A stretch of 64,000 nucleotides of DNA. It comes from a virus. Location: positions 1 to 64,000 of the IMG/VR virus record IMGVR_UViG_3300036790_000811; one strand, given 5' to 3'. The position numbers were made by a program, and so were the translations under genes. Position 1 is the first letter of the stretch. Each line of letters opens with the position of its first letter. Shown here piece after piece: positions 30,015 to 38,484 of the stretch. Below the pieces are notes generated by a model. The model made no database searches. It saw only the letters and a program-made list of their open reading frames with translations, and was not told the DNA's origin.

Positions 30015-31118
30015 ATGGCGAAGCATCTGACAGAAGATCAGAAGAAGTACGTCCTTCAGCGTTACAACGAGGGCACCTCACTCCGCGCGATCGGCAGGGA
30101 GATTGAGCGTCCTGACATCACCGTGCGCCGGACCCTGGAATCCATGGGCGTGGAGTTCGGTGTTGCCCGGACCACAAACAAGCGGTCCTCGCCCGAGACT
30201 GAGGCTCTCGTTGTTCGGCTTTACGACGAGGGCACGACTTGGGCGCTCATCATGGAGCAGGCGTACATCACCGACGTCACTGTCTCCAAGATCCTCAAGC
30301 GTAACGGTCGTGATCTGACTCGCCAGGGAACGACTGAGGGCGAAGAGGAGATCATCAGTGCTCTCTATGCGGCAGGTCATAGCGCCCGCCATATCGGGGA
30401 GAAGCTCGGGCACAGCAAGACCACGATCGTCCGTAGTATCGTTACCAATGGTGGCAAGATCCGGATCGCCGGATGCGAGTACCCGGACTATTTTGACGTG
30501 GTGGACACTCCCGAGAAGGCGTACTGGCTCGGGTTTATCGCTGCCGATGGCTGCATGATAACCACGGCAGGACATCCCGAAGGGGACCATCTCGCGATTC
30601 AGCTAGCCATCGTTGATCGCGATCATCTGGCTAAGCTGAAGAAGGTTCTCGGAGCCCAGGCGGCGATTCTCACGGGCGCCAACACGGGCTTCGGGAATGG
30701 CACTCAGCGTCGCGCAAGTCTCACGGTCGGCTCTCGGAGACTTGCCATGGCTCTCATTGCTCTCGGCATCACGCCCCGCAAGAGTGCTACCGCCGAACCT
30801 TGGAACGGTCCTGCTGACCTCATGCCGCACTACTGGCGAGGCATGGTTGACGGCGACGGCTCCATTGCCCGTAAGGGCGACGGACTCTGGACCCTCTTCC
30901 TCTGTGGCTCCGAGGCATGTGTTCGCGCGTTTACCGCATGGGCGCACGACGTCTGCGGGACGAACGCGACGCCCTACTTCAAGTCCGGCTGCTGGTACGT
31001 CTCCATCGCCGGGCGATACCAAGTGCGCAAGCTCGTTGCCGCACTGTACGAAAACGTTCCCGTCTCGCTTGACCGCAAGCAGGAGCGGGCTAATGCCGTA
31101 CTTGCGGCAGGAAACTAG
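30015..31118 (+). CDS. LAGLIDADG homing endonuclease with N-terminal HTH repeats (367 aa)
   Basis: The first 130 residues hold repeated resolvase-like HTH units (YNEGTSLRAIGREIERPDIT; LYDEGTTWALIMEQ; LYAAGHSARHIGEKLGHSKT). The two LAGLIDADG motifs WLGFIAADGC (about 172) and WRGMVDGDGS (about 276) carry the catalytic aspartates. It cuts long DNA sites to copy itself. Inserted between capsid and decoration genes, in the sense direction, with its own promoter and no ribosome site. Confidence 0.85.
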   Translation: MAKHLTEDQKKYVLQRYNEGTSLRAIGREIERPDITVRRTLESMGVEFGVARTTNKRSSPETEALVVRLYDEGTTWALIMEQAYITDVTVSKILKRNGRDLTRQGTTEGEEEIISALYAAGHSARHIGEKLGHSKTTIVRSIVTNGGKIRIAGCEYPDYFDVVDTPEKAYWLGFIAADGCMITTAGHPEGDHLAIQLAIVDRDHLAKLKKVLGAQAAILTGANTGFGNGTQRRASLTVGSRRLAMALIALGITPRKSATAEPWNGPADLMPHYWRGMVDGDGSIARKGDGLWTLFLCGSEACVRAFTAWAHDVCGTNATPYFKSGCWYVSIAGRYQVRKLVAALYENVPVSLDRKQERANAVLAAGN

Positions 31119-31160
31119 CGGCATACGCCGCAATCTTCACAAGACAACAAAGGAGCAAGT

Positions 31161-31490
31161 GTGGCGATTGCCGCTGCGTGGCAACTCTCGACCGTTGTGA
31201 CCACTACGGTCAATACTTTTTACACCGTCCCGTCTGCGGGTACGGCCCCCTACGGGGCCTATGCCCGGGATCTGGTCGTCAACAATGGCGGGGGTAATAC
31301 CCTGTTCATTACCATGAACCCGTCATCTACGACCTGCACTAGTGCGGCTAGCTTTGCGATCCCGCCGGGTGGTTCGGTTATCCTGACTCAGTGCCAGGTG
31401 CCGGCAGCCTCGGTGATCGGTGTCGCGTGCGCCGGGACGCTCAGCACGTTGGCCAACATCGGCTTCGGTACCAACGTCAGCTACATCTAA
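31161..31490 (+). CDS. small beta-rich virion protein (109 aa)
   Basis: GTG 31161 after AAAGGAGCAAGT. MAIAAAWQLSTVVTTTVNTF start, repeated Thr/Ser/Gly strands and VNNGGGNTLFITMNP. By position after the capsid gene and composition it may be a capsid decoration or neck protein. It resembles the 89-aa protein at 36362-36631 in style. Confidence 0.55.
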   Translation: MAIAAAWQLSTVVTTTVNTFYTVPSAGTAPYGAYARDLVVNNGGGNTLFITMNPSSTTCTSAASFAIPPGGSVILTQCQVPAASVIGVACAGTLSTLANIGFGTNVSYI

Positions 31491-31499
31491 GGAGCCCTT

Positions 31500-32000
31500 A
31501 TGGCCTACTTCGGCCCAGGGGTCCCGAACAATGTAAACCTGACCCCCACCGCAATGCTGGTGTTCACGCCCAATCCGAGCGCGAACTCCACGGTTCGGAT
31601 CGTCAATCAGGGCAGCTCCACGGTCTACGTGGGGGGTGCGAATGTGTCCGCGAACAGCGGCATTCCCGTCGCCCCTCTTGCCCGCATCGAGCTACCCGTC
31701 ATGAACACCTCGCTGTACGCCGCCGGGTCCTACGGCCCCTCCACAGCGTCCAGTACCACGCTGGCGGCGGCCACTACGGCGGCCACCACAGCCATCACCA
31801 CGGCGGCTTCCGTTCCCACGGGATCCACCCTGCTGATCGGCAACGGCAGCGGCACGGAGTTCGCCACCGTCACGGTCGGCGGCACGACCGTGGGTACGAG
31901 TCCGCTGCTTTACGACCACGCCTCCGGCGCGGCAGTGAAGTACGTGAATCCCGTCATCGGACTACTTCAGGTCCAGGGCGGCACGTCCGGTATTGCCTGA
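31500..32000 (+). CDS. beta-rich virion protein (166 aa)
   Basis: ATG 31500 after AAGGAGCCCTT. MAYFGPGVPNNVNLTPTAML followed by strands and an Ala/Thr-rich central helix (AAATTAATTAITTAAS). The C-terminal half repeats the motif LLIGNGSGTEFATVTVGGT, a pattern also seen in phage connector and major tail proteins. Likely a capsid decoration or fibre-like protein. Confidence 0.55.
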   Translation: MAYFGPGVPNNVNLTPTAMLVFTPNPSANSTVRIVNQGSSTVYVGGANVSANSGIPVAPLARIELPVMNTSLYAAGSYGPSTASSTTLAAATTAATTAITTAASVPTGSTLLIGNGSGTEFATVTVGGTTVGTSPLLYDHASGAAVKYVNPVIGLLQVQGGTSGIA

Positions 32001-32043
32001 CGGAACTGTCCCGTTAAAGGCGTAGTGTAATTCCCGAACAGCG

Positions 32044-32080
32044 AGAGACTCCTGGCACTGCCCTCGTGCCAGGAGTCTCT
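32044..32080 (+). terminator. strong intrinsic terminator
   Basis: Perfect 15-base arms AGAGACTCCTGGCAC / GTGCCAGGAGTCTCT with a 7-base loop and TCC after. Separates the head genes from the sugar island. Confidence 0.8.
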
Positions 32081-32100
32081 TCCAGGAAAGGGTTATGTGA

Positions 32101-33105
32101 GTGAAGATCTTCGTGACCGGCATCGCCGGTTTTCTCGGGGCGCACATTGCTCGTGAGGCGATAGACCGGGGCTGGGAAGTCACCGGGATCGACAGCATGC
32201 TCTCGGCGGTTGACGATACGCTTGAAGGTGCCGAATGGAAGAGGACGGACTGTCGAGATGCCGACAGTTATGCGGATCTGATTCACGATGTAGATGTCGT
32301 TTATCACTGCGCAGCAGCTCCCTATGAGGGACTTTCGGTCTTTTCTCCCCAGATCGTTTTCGAGAACACCCTGCTTTCTACCGTTGGTCTTCTCCGGGCG
32401 TCGGTGAATGCTGGAGCGCGCCGATTCATCTTCGCTTCCTCCATGTCCCGTTACGGTCATGGAGCACCCCCTTTCACTGAAGAGACGTCGTCGGTCCCCG
32501 TTGATCCATACGGAGTGGCGAAGGTCTCGGCCGAGAACGCAGTGAAGAACATCTGTGACCTGCACGGCCTGGAATGGGTCATCGCAGTTCCGCATAACGT
32601 CTACGGCCCCGGCCAGCGATACTGGGATCCGTACCGCAATGTTCCGGCGATTATGGTCAATCGGGTGTTGCAGGGCAAGCCGCCGGTCGTCTACGGAAAC
32701 GGTTCACAACGCCGGTCACTGTCCTATGTGGCCGATGTCAGTGTCCCGATGATCGCCATGGCGGATCACCCTCACGCTCCCGGCGAGATCTTCAACGTGG
32801 GACCCGGCGGGGCGGGTGTTACGATCGCAGAGCTGGCGGAGAAGATCATCCGGCTGGCGAACGTGGACTTCGATCCCGAGTACTATCCTGATCGTCCGAG
32901 TGAGGTGCGCTACGCCTTCTGTTCAGACGAGAAGACCCGGAACGTTCTCGGCTATGAGTGCCAGTGGACCCTGGAGGCGGGACTGGAGAAGCTTATCGCC
33001 TATATCGCCGAAAAGGGTCCCCGGCCGTTTGACTACCATCTCCCGCTGGAGATCACCAATACTCCGCTTCAGACGCCGCGTACGTGGACCGAGAGACTGA
33101 TGTAG
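32101..33105 (+). CDS. NAD-dependent sugar epimerase/dehydratase (SDR family, 334 aa)
   Basis: GTG 32101 behind AAAGGG. Extended SDR fold: TGIAGFLG nucleotide-binding motif (residues 6-13), FASSM (111-115) and catalytic Y137-x3-K141 (YGVAK), and a C-terminal substrate domain. Acts on nucleotide sugars in the cytoplasm, most like UDP-/GDP-sugar 4-epimerases and reductases. One-base overlap with the next gene (TAGTG) shows a joint operon. Exact substrate cannot be read. Confidence 0.85.
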   Translation: MKIFVTGIAGFLGAHIAREAIDRGWEVTGIDSMLSAVDDTLEGAEWKRTDCRDADSYADLIHDVDVVYHCAAAPYEGLSVFSPQIVFENTLLSTVGLLRASVNAGARRFIFASSMSRYGHGAPPFTEETSSVPVDPYGVAKVSAENAVKNICDLHGLEWVIAVPHNVYGPGQRYWDPYRNVPAIMVNRVLQGKPPVVYGNGSQRRSLSYVADVSVPMIAMADHPHAPGEIFNVGPGGAGVTIAELAEKIIRLANVDFDPEYYPDRPSEVRYAFCSDEKTRNVLGYECQWTLEAGLEKLIAYIAEKGPRPFDYHLPLEITNTPLQTPRTWTERLM

Positions 33106-34196
33106 TGGAACGTATCCGTTACGGCGGGATCATCGCGGGAGGCGAGGAAATTGCTGCGGTTACCGAGGTTCTCAAAGGCCAGGAGTGGGCTTCCGGAGCC
33201 AAGGTCGCAGAATTCGAGGAAAAGGCCGCCGGGTGGCAGGGATGCCGTCGCGCACTTTTTGTCAATTCCGGGTCCTCGGCGCTACTGCTTGCGATGTCTG
33301 TTCTTCCGGAACATTCCCGGATCGCGATGCCAGCACTTCAGTTTCCCACGCTTTACAGTGCCGCAGTCCGGATCGGGCATATCCCGGTGCTCGTGGACAT
33401 TGACGACACCCTGAACATGGATCCGGCCCGATTGGACGAGGTGACCGGAAGCGTTGATGCCGTGGCTTTCGTTCACATGGCTGGCAATCCGGCGAACATC
33501 AGGGAAGTACGCGATATCTGCGCTCGGCACGGTCTCCTTCTGATTGAGGACGTTTGCGAGGCTCTCGGGGCTTCCGATGATGGCATCAGGGCAGGAAAAG
33601 TCGGACTCGTCTCCGCTGTCTCTACCCATGGGGCTCATCACATCTGCACCGGGGAGGGCGGTCTCGCTTTCACCGACGATGAAGCCGCTTACCAGAAGAT
33701 GCGGCGCATTCGCGACTGGGGTCGCGCTTACGGAACTTTCGAGATTCCGGGATACTACGAGCATTACATCTTCTCGGAGCTAGGCTTCAATCTCCACGCA
33801 AGTGACATTCAGGCCGCATTGGGGATCGTCCAGCTCGATCGTGCCGGAGGATTCATCGAGCGGCGCAGGGAAAACTGGGATCACCTGCGGCACGAGATTC
33901 GGGAAATGCCCATAGAACTTCCCCGGACAGGTACCGATCCGTCATGGTTTGCCTTTCCGATGCTGGTTCCGGAAAGACGCGCGGAGTTTATCTCCCACCT
34001 GGAAAACTCGGATATCGAATGCCGGACTATTGTCGCGGGAAACATGCCCCGACAACCAATTTGCAATGACAATCCGGAGCGCTTTCCATTTGCGGACAAG
34101 TGGTTCCATCGCGGATTGTGGATCAGTGTTCATCCCCGGATTACACCCGAGCAGATAGCGTACGCCGGAGAGAAGGTCAGGGAGTTCTGGGCGTGA
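33105..34196 (+). CDS. RfbH/ColD-like PLP-dependent sugar 3-dehydrase (363 aa)
   Basis: GTG 33105 (TAGTG overlap) is the start. DegT/DnrJ/EryC1 fold, but the PLP-binding lysine position reads STHGAHHICTGEGG: His replaces Lys, the hallmark of E1/RfbH and ColD sugar 3-dehydrases. RDWGR, NLHASDIQAALG and VAGNMPRQP also match that family. E1/RfbH place a [2Fe-2S] cluster through Cys residues right after RDWGR. Here that segment (AYGTFEIPGYY) has none, so it is closer to ColD in that respect. Predicted reaction: removal of the 3-OH from a 4-keto-sugar nucleotide. Confidence 0.85.
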   Translation: MERIRYGGIIAGGEEIAAVTEVLKGQEWASGAKVAEFEEKAAGWQGCRRALFVNSGSSALLLAMSVLPEHSRIAMPALQFPTLYSAAVRIGHIPVLVDIDDTLNMDPARLDEVTGSVDAVAFVHMAGNPANIREVRDICARHGLLLIEDVCEALGASDDGIRAGKVGLVSAVSTHGAHHICTGEGGLAFTDDEAAYQKMRRIRDWGRAYGTFEIPGYYEHYIFSELGFNLHASDIQAALGIVQLDRAGGFIERRRENWDHLRHEIREMPIELPRTGTDPSWFAFPMLVPERRAEFISHLENSDIECRTIVAGNMPRQPICNDNPERFPFADKWFHRGLWISVHPRITPEQIAYAGEKVREFWA

Positions 34197-34858
34197 CACG
34201 CGTTTCGGTTCTACTGACTACCTATAATCGCCCCGCAATGCTCGAAGAGGCTGTTCAGTCGGTACTGACACAGACATACACCGACTATGAACTGTTCATC
34301 CTTGATGACAATTCTTCCCTTTCTGAACAGCATGCCCTGATCGCTGGGTACTGGAACGATCCCCGTGTGCGCGTCTACAAGGACAACGTTTCCCGGGAGC
34401 GACGACGTGACCGTGTTCGCTATGCGACCATGATTAACGTGGGTCTCCAGCTCGCACGAGGGGAGTACATCACTTACCTGTGCGATGACGACCTGTTCTT
34501 GCCCGACCGGCTGGAGACGATGACTGCCCGGCTAGACCAGGGCGACTGTCAGGTGGTCTACGGGGAACAGCAGATGGAGAATTACCGGGGCGCAGATCGC
34601 GGTATCCGTTTCCAAGCTGCTGGGGTTCTGGAAAACGCCTACGGCGTGGACCACTCCTCGGTCATGCACACCAAGGGTGCCTCCGATGCCGTCGGAGGCT
34701 GGGACGACAATCCCGGTCGCTGGCATGACGCCGATGCTGCATTCTGGGCACGTCTGACAAGTGCGGGATATCATTTTCATCCAGTAAACAAGGTTACCGA
34801 TATCCATCGGTTCCATGATGCCTCAGTGCAATCATCGGGATACGGCAGGGATTTTTAA
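34193..34858 (+). CDS. family 2 glycosyltransferase (221 aa)
   Basis: GTG 34193 overlaps the upstream stop (GTGA). MTRVSVLLTTYNRPAMLEEA is the standard GT2 start, LDDNSS the first acidic motif, and CDDDLFLPDRLE the DxD motif. Ends within the GT-A domain. It would transfer the sugar made by the two previous enzymes. Acceptor unknown (virion protein, DNA or host wall). Confidence 0.85.
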   Translation: MTRVSVLLTTYNRPAMLEEAVQSVLTQTYTDYELFILDDNSSLSEQHALIAGYWNDPRVRVYKDNVSRERRRDRVRYATMINVGLQLARGEYITYLCDDDLFLPDRLETMTARLDQGDCQVVYGEQQMENYRGADRGIRFQAAGVLENAYGVDHSSVMHTKGASDAVGGWDDNPGRWHDADAAFWARLTSAGYHFHPVNKVTDIHRFHDASVQSSGYGRDF

Positions 34859-34888
34859 TGCAATTCAGTACTGACAGTGGAGGGTCCA

Positions 34889-35629
34889 ATGACTAATAGG
34901 GCTTTTGTTACCTACGCTGTCGGTGAAGGCGGTACAGGCACGATCACCCTATTCAATCAGCAATCAGTTACTCTCAATACTGTTACCGGAGATTACACTC
35001 TCGGATGCATGTTTTCGCTAAGTGAAGATATGCCCCTTGCTGGTATCTGGTGGTACTCACCTACCGGCGATACGAATCTTCCGACAGCATCCGTTATCTA
35101 CAATGCCGAGACTGAGTCGGAAGTGGCCGGTACGCTAAACGCTTCTCCTGCCTGGTCTGGGGTGGCAGGCTCCGGGTGGATCAGGTGCGACTATTCCGGC
35201 AGCGGCGTGACTTTGTCATCTGACGTGAATTACATAGCCTGTATTGTCCATAGCGGACTTCTTCAGGCTACCTCCAACTACTGGACGACGGGTACAGGCG
35301 CATCCGGTATCACCAGTGGCCCACTATCGGCACCGAATTACTCTTCGTCGGGAAATCTTCAGGATTCGTACGTATTTTCTTCCAGTACTCCTGATTTTCC
35401 GACCGATTCAGATGGCAGTAATTACTGGGTGGACGTTGAGGTCGGAACTCCGGCACTGCCTGTAAATGCGCAAGCGGTTATTGTCGGGCCAGACGGATCT
35501 TTTATCGATAATCTGTCCGTGACAACCCAGCTTAGCTATAACTACGAGAAATGGCAGGTGGAGAACAATCTTGCCGTCGCCCTTCGCGAAGCAGCCGAAG
35601 ACGATACTCTCGGCGTAGTTTTCCTGTAA
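34889..35629 (+). CDS. DUF4082-like beta-sandwich protein (246 aa)
   Basis: ATG 34889 behind GGAGGG. Segments LGCMFSLSEDMPLAGIWWYS and GWIRCDYSGSGVTLSSDVNY resemble DUF4082, a beta-sandwich domain of surface proteins. The C-terminal 55 residues (VIVGPDGSFIDNLSVTTQLS) are separate. Probably a virion surface protein, perhaps the glycosylated or glycan-binding partner of the neighbouring enzymes. Lower GC than flanks. Confidence 0.6.
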   Translation: MTNRAFVTYAVGEGGTGTITLFNQQSVTLNTVTGDYTLGCMFSLSEDMPLAGIWWYSPTGDTNLPTASVIYNAETESEVAGTLNASPAWSGVAGSGWIRCDYSGSGVTLSSDVNYIACIVHSGLLQATSNYWTTGTGASGITSGPLSAPNYSSSGNLQDSYVFSSSTPDFPTDSDGSNYWVDVEVGTPALPVNAQAVIVGPDGSFIDNLSVTTQLSYNYEKWQVENNLAVALREAAEDDTLGVVFL

Positions 35630-35656
35630 TTTTCCAACCTAGAAGAGGAGTGGCGA

Positions 35657-36361
35657 ATGAGTCTTCTGGTAATAGTCCCGACGCGCACCCGCAAGGCCCA
35701 GTGTGAGCGCCTCATCGAATCCTTCGAGAAGACGACCGACTCCGCTGAGCTGCTTTTCGTCGTAGACGGCGATGACGACAGCTATGAGACGATGGACTGG
35801 CGCGGTCACTCCTCCTCGACAATGTCCCCGAGGGGAAGTCTCGCCCAGAAGCTGAACCACACCGTGGATGCGGTGCTCGATAAATTTGATCAGATCATGT
35901 GGACCGGCGATGACCATGAGTTCGTCACCGAGCACTGGGATACTCTCCTCCTGGAAACGCTGGAAAAGCATGGCGGCTCAGGCTGGGTCTATCCCGACAA
36001 CGGCAGGCGCAAGGATGTTCCGGAGAGCTGGCTGTGCTCCTCCGACGTCATCCGGGAGCTGAACTGGTATGCGAACCCGATTCTCCAGCACTACTACATC
36101 GATAACTCGATTGCCGTGCTGGGCAAGCGCACTGGTCTTATGTATTACGCACCGGACGTGAAGATTCCCCATCATCACTACTCGGTGGACAAGCAGACCG
36201 AGTACGACGCGCTTTACAAGGAAACCGAGACCTCGTTCGGGCAAGCGGATGCTCAGGCATTTGCCACGTGGCACAACAGTCCGATGGCGTCGGGCGACGT
36301 CTCACGCCTGCGCCGCAAGTTTAATTCCGATGTAGCTTGGGCCATAGAGAAGGTGGCGTAA
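35657..36361 (+). CDS. glycosyltransferase-like protein (234 aa)
   Basis: MSLLVIVPTRTRKAQCERLI start with FVVDGDDDSYE and MWTGDDHEF acid motifs, a GT-A-type fold seen in many actinobacterial phages. AGAAGAGGAGT ribosome site. It lies in the same block as the SDR and 3-dehydrase and the DUF4082-like gene. Donor and acceptor unknown. Confidence 0.75.
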   Translation: MSLLVIVPTRTRKAQCERLIESFEKTTDSAELLFVVDGDDDSYETMDWRGHSSSTMSPRGSLAQKLNHTVDAVLDKFDQIMWTGDDHEFVTEHWDTLLLETLEKHGGSGWVYPDNGRRKDVPESWLCSSDVIRELNWYANPILQHYYIDNSIAVLGKRTGLMYYAPDVKIPHHHYSVDKQTEYDALYKETETSFGQADAQAFATWHNSPMASGDVSRLRRKFNSDVAWAIEKVA

Positions 36362-36631
36362 ATGGCGATCTCAACTGGCGTGAGCAGTACTGCCGCCGGA
36401 TTCCTGTGTACCGTTCCCCCCGGTCCCTGCACGGTTGTTCTCTCTGCCGCCGGAACTGGCACTACGGCGTACGTCAGCCCGAGTACGGCAAGTGCCGCTA
36501 CGGCATCCACAGTCGGAGTGGCTGTGAACGCGGGAGCGTCTCCGGTTACTTTCAGCACCTATCCAGGCTCCAAGGGATGCAACCTGTATGCCTCCGGTGC
36601 GGTTACCTACCTCATCTCGACGGACGCCTGA
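36362..36631 (+). CDS. small beta-rich virion-like protein (89 aa)
   Basis: ATG directly after the upstream stop. MAISTGVSSTAAGFLCTVPP and repeated Ala/Thr/Ser/Val strands; ends VTYLISTDA. Similar in size and composition to 31161-31490, so possibly a duplicated decoration protein. Confidence 0.55.
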   Translation: MAISTGVSSTAAGFLCTVPPGPCTVVLSAAGTGTTAYVSPSTASAATASTVGVAVNAGASPVTFSTYPGSKGCNLYASGAVTYLISTDA

Positions 36632-36632
36632 T

Positions 36633-36992
36633 ATGGCAAAGATATTTCTTCCCCCGGGGTGCATGGGCGTAGGCGACGGAGATGACAAGCGCATGGCCAA
36701 CAAGCCCGGTGGTCACCTCACGCTTGACGACAGCGATCCCCGCGACGCGAAGATCCTCCGCAAGCTTCAGAACCAGGACTACGCACAGGCGGGACTCGTG
36801 GACGCAGGACCGGAGAAGTTCGCCGTACGGAACACCCAGGCCGAGGGCCGCTGGTGCCGCACCTGCGGTCGCCTCTGGCATGCATGGGCGAAGATCTGCT
36901 CCAAGTGCGGCCAGGAGACCGTTCTCGAATCCGAGATGGACCGGACGCTCCCCGAGGGCCAGTACGCGCCCTTCGGGCCTGTCGCCAACTGA
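36633..36992 (+). CDS. zinc-ribbon protein (119 aa)
   Basis: ATG 36633 (MAKIFLPPGCMGVGDGDDKR). A C-terminal ribbon CRTC...CSKC (about residues 75-93) binds zinc; the rest is hydrophilic. The longer upstream frame is a shadow of the previous gene. Position before connector proteins suggests a head or tail-completion accessory. Confidence 0.65.
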   Translation: MAKIFLPPGCMGVGDGDDKRMANKPGGHLTLDDSDPRDAKILRKLQNQDYAQAGLVDAGPEKFAVRNTQAEGRWCRTCGRLWHAWAKICSKCGQETVLESEMDRTLPEGQYAPFGPVAN

Positions 36993-36995
36993 AAA

Positions 36996-37030
36996 GACCA
37001 CCCGCACAGGGGCCATCCGTGCGGGTGGTC
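36996..37030. terminator. bidirectional terminator between convergent genes
   Basis: Perfect 12-base arms GACCACCCGCAC / GTGCGGGTGGTC, 11-base loop, AAAA before the left arm. Serves the rightward gene ending at 36992 and the leftward gene ending at 37035. Confidence 0.85.
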
Positions 37031-37034
37031 GCTC

Positions 37035-37412
37035 TCAACTGAGGGGATAGAGCGCGTCCTCGTCGTAGGCGTTCACGTGGTAATCCCGAACCGTGAACTT
37101 CCTGCGCTCGATGAACGGGATGTCGCTGGCGGTACCCTTCTTCGCCCACCCCAGCTGTTCGCGAATCTCCAGCTTGACCAGCTCGTAGCGTTCTGACCAC
37201 AGGTCCCGGTTGTACTTCGCCGTCCGGAGCATCTCGGCAGCTTCGGGGCCCAGTTCCTTCGCGGACTCCTTGATCTCCGGGTAGGTCTCCTTCAGCCGGC
37301 CGGTCTCGCTCTTGACCCACTTGACCAGGCTCACCCCCGGAGGGCGGCGCAGCAGTAGGAGCTGGCTCGGGTAGTCCTCGGTCACTTCAGTCCGCTGGCG
37401 GATCGTCTTCAT
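37035..37412 (-). CDS. hypothetical protein of a leftward two-gene island (125 aa)
   Basis: ATG 37412 overlaps the upstream stop (ATGA). Helical, charged protein (SLVKWVKSETGRLKETYPEI). No family recognised. It and its partner are transcribed against all surrounding structural genes and have their own promoter and terminator, the layout of a moron. Confidence 0.65.
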   Translation of the reverse strand: MKTIRQRTEVTEDYPSQLLLLRRPPGVSLVKWVKSETGRLKETYPEIKESAKELGPEAAEMLRTAKYNRDLWSERYELVKLEIREQLGWAKKGTASDIPFIERRKFTVRDYHVNAYDEDALYPLS

Positions 37413-37693
37413 CGGTTTCTTCCTTTCATCGCTATCGGCGTGACGGGATCGCAGCAGTTCAGCCAGGAGCAGCTGGTCCCGTCCTCGAAGTACAGGGTGT
37501 CCTTGTCCGAGGCCACCCATATGACCTGGTGAATATAGCTTCCGTGGACCCGGACGTAATCTCCGGGCTTCGGGCGATTGCGAGTCCACTGCACGTTGCG
37601 CCAGGTAGCGCGCGGTGCCAGGACCCAGGGCCAGATCAGCCGTTCTGTCTTCAGCACCCCCGGAACGTGCCGTTCGAGCCACCACCACATCAT
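37409..37693 (-). CDS. small Trp-rich hypothetical protein (94 aa)
   Basis: ATG 37693 or 37690 after GGGAAAGGATG. Begins MMWWWLERHVPGVLKTERLI with a Trp-rich segment, then an SH3-like beta part (GDYVRVHGSYIHQVIWVASD) and two adjacent Cys (NCCDP). First gene of the leftward island. Function unknown; early host-takeover or exclusion roles are typical for such islands but not shown here. Confidence 0.65.
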   Translation of the reverse strand: MMWWWLERHVPGVLKTERLIWPWVLAPRATWRNVQWTRNRPKPGDYVRVHGSYIHQVIWVASDKDTLYFEDGTSCSWLNCCDPVTPIAMKGRNR

Positions 37694-37710
37694 TCATCCT
37701 TTCCCCTCCG

Positions 37711-37740
37711 ACGCTATCCCGGCGTCGGTGTTTTTGTCAA
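37711..37740 (-). promoter_or_regulatory. leftward promoter of the two-gene island
   Basis: Read leftward: TTGACA (37740-37735), 18-base spacer, TAGCGT (37716-37711), the same -10 as the promoter at 5950. Start codon about 20 bases further on. Confidence 0.65.
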
Positions 37741-37775
37741 CGCCCTTGCGAGGGCAGGTATTCCGGAGGAAGCCC

Positions 37776-38477
37776 ATGACCCTCTATGCACGCTCGGACC
37801 TGATGAGCGTGAGCGTTCCAGTCAGCAGCGGCGGCTGTGGAGTTGGCCACTCAAGGTCAGTGACCCAAGGCGCACCTGCGAAGGAGTGGAAGCTCCAGTG
37901 CCCCTCGTGCGAGTCCTTCCTCAAGGGAGGCGGGCGCACGACCCTGAAATACACCCCCGGCGACCTCAAGAACGGCATCACTCCCACGCAGGAGCGCGTC
38001 GCGGACTGCGACCCCTGCTGGAGCACGAGCCCCGAAGCCATTCCGCTGACCCCTGATGAGTCCCGGGTGTCGGCCACCCGAGCCGAGCGCGGTGCTCAGC
38101 AGATCCAGATGATCCAGGCTCTCGCGGCCCTGCGGTCCACCGGAATCGAGGTTCCGGCTGAGGCCATGTGGCTGCTGGAGCGTGAGCTCCCGGATTCTCT
38201 CGTCAAGGGCAAGATCCTGTGTGCTGCCGGTCACGAGAACGTGGCGGGCGCCAAGTTCTGCGCCGAGTGCGGCACGTCGATGTCGGTCCGTGCCGCCGTG
38301 GAGGCGCCGAAGATCCCGGAGCCCCGCGAGGAACCGCGTCAGGAGCCGAAGCAGAACACCTGGACCGCTGACCAGCTGGACAAGCTGCACGGCATGACCC
38401 TGAAGAAGATGTGCCGGGAACGCGGCCTGCCTGACACGGGCGGCCGGGAAGCAGTAATCAAGCGTCTGTCAGCCTAG
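37776..38477 (+). CDS. zinc-ribbon and SAP-like protein (233 aa)
   Basis: ATG 37776 with GGAGGAAGCCC. Contains CPSC (41-44) with CDPC, a second ribbon CAAGHE...FCAECG (about 148-165), a Glu/Pro linker, and a C-terminal SAP-like helix pair (LDKLHGMTLKKMCRERGLPD). SAP domains bind DNA or RNA. Its location at the start of the connector block suggests a structural or packaging accessory. Confidence 0.65.
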   Translation: MTLYARSDLMSVSVPVSSGGCGVGHSRSVTQGAPAKEWKLQCPSCESFLKGGGRTTLKYTPGDLKNGITPTQERVADCDPCWSTSPEAIPLTPDESRVSATRAERGAQQIQMIQALAALRSTGIEVPAEAMWLLERELPDSLVKGKILCAAGHENVAGAKFCAECGTSMSVRAAVEAPKIPEPREEPRQEPKQNTWTADQLDKLHGMTLKKMCRERGLPDTGGREAVIKRLSA

Positions 38478-38484
38478 GAGCGCG

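Noticed and set aside
32101-36361. Ordinary sugar aminotransferase at 33105-34196
   Set aside because: The PLP lysine is replaced by His in the HHI-TGEGG motif, so a dehydrase is the better call.
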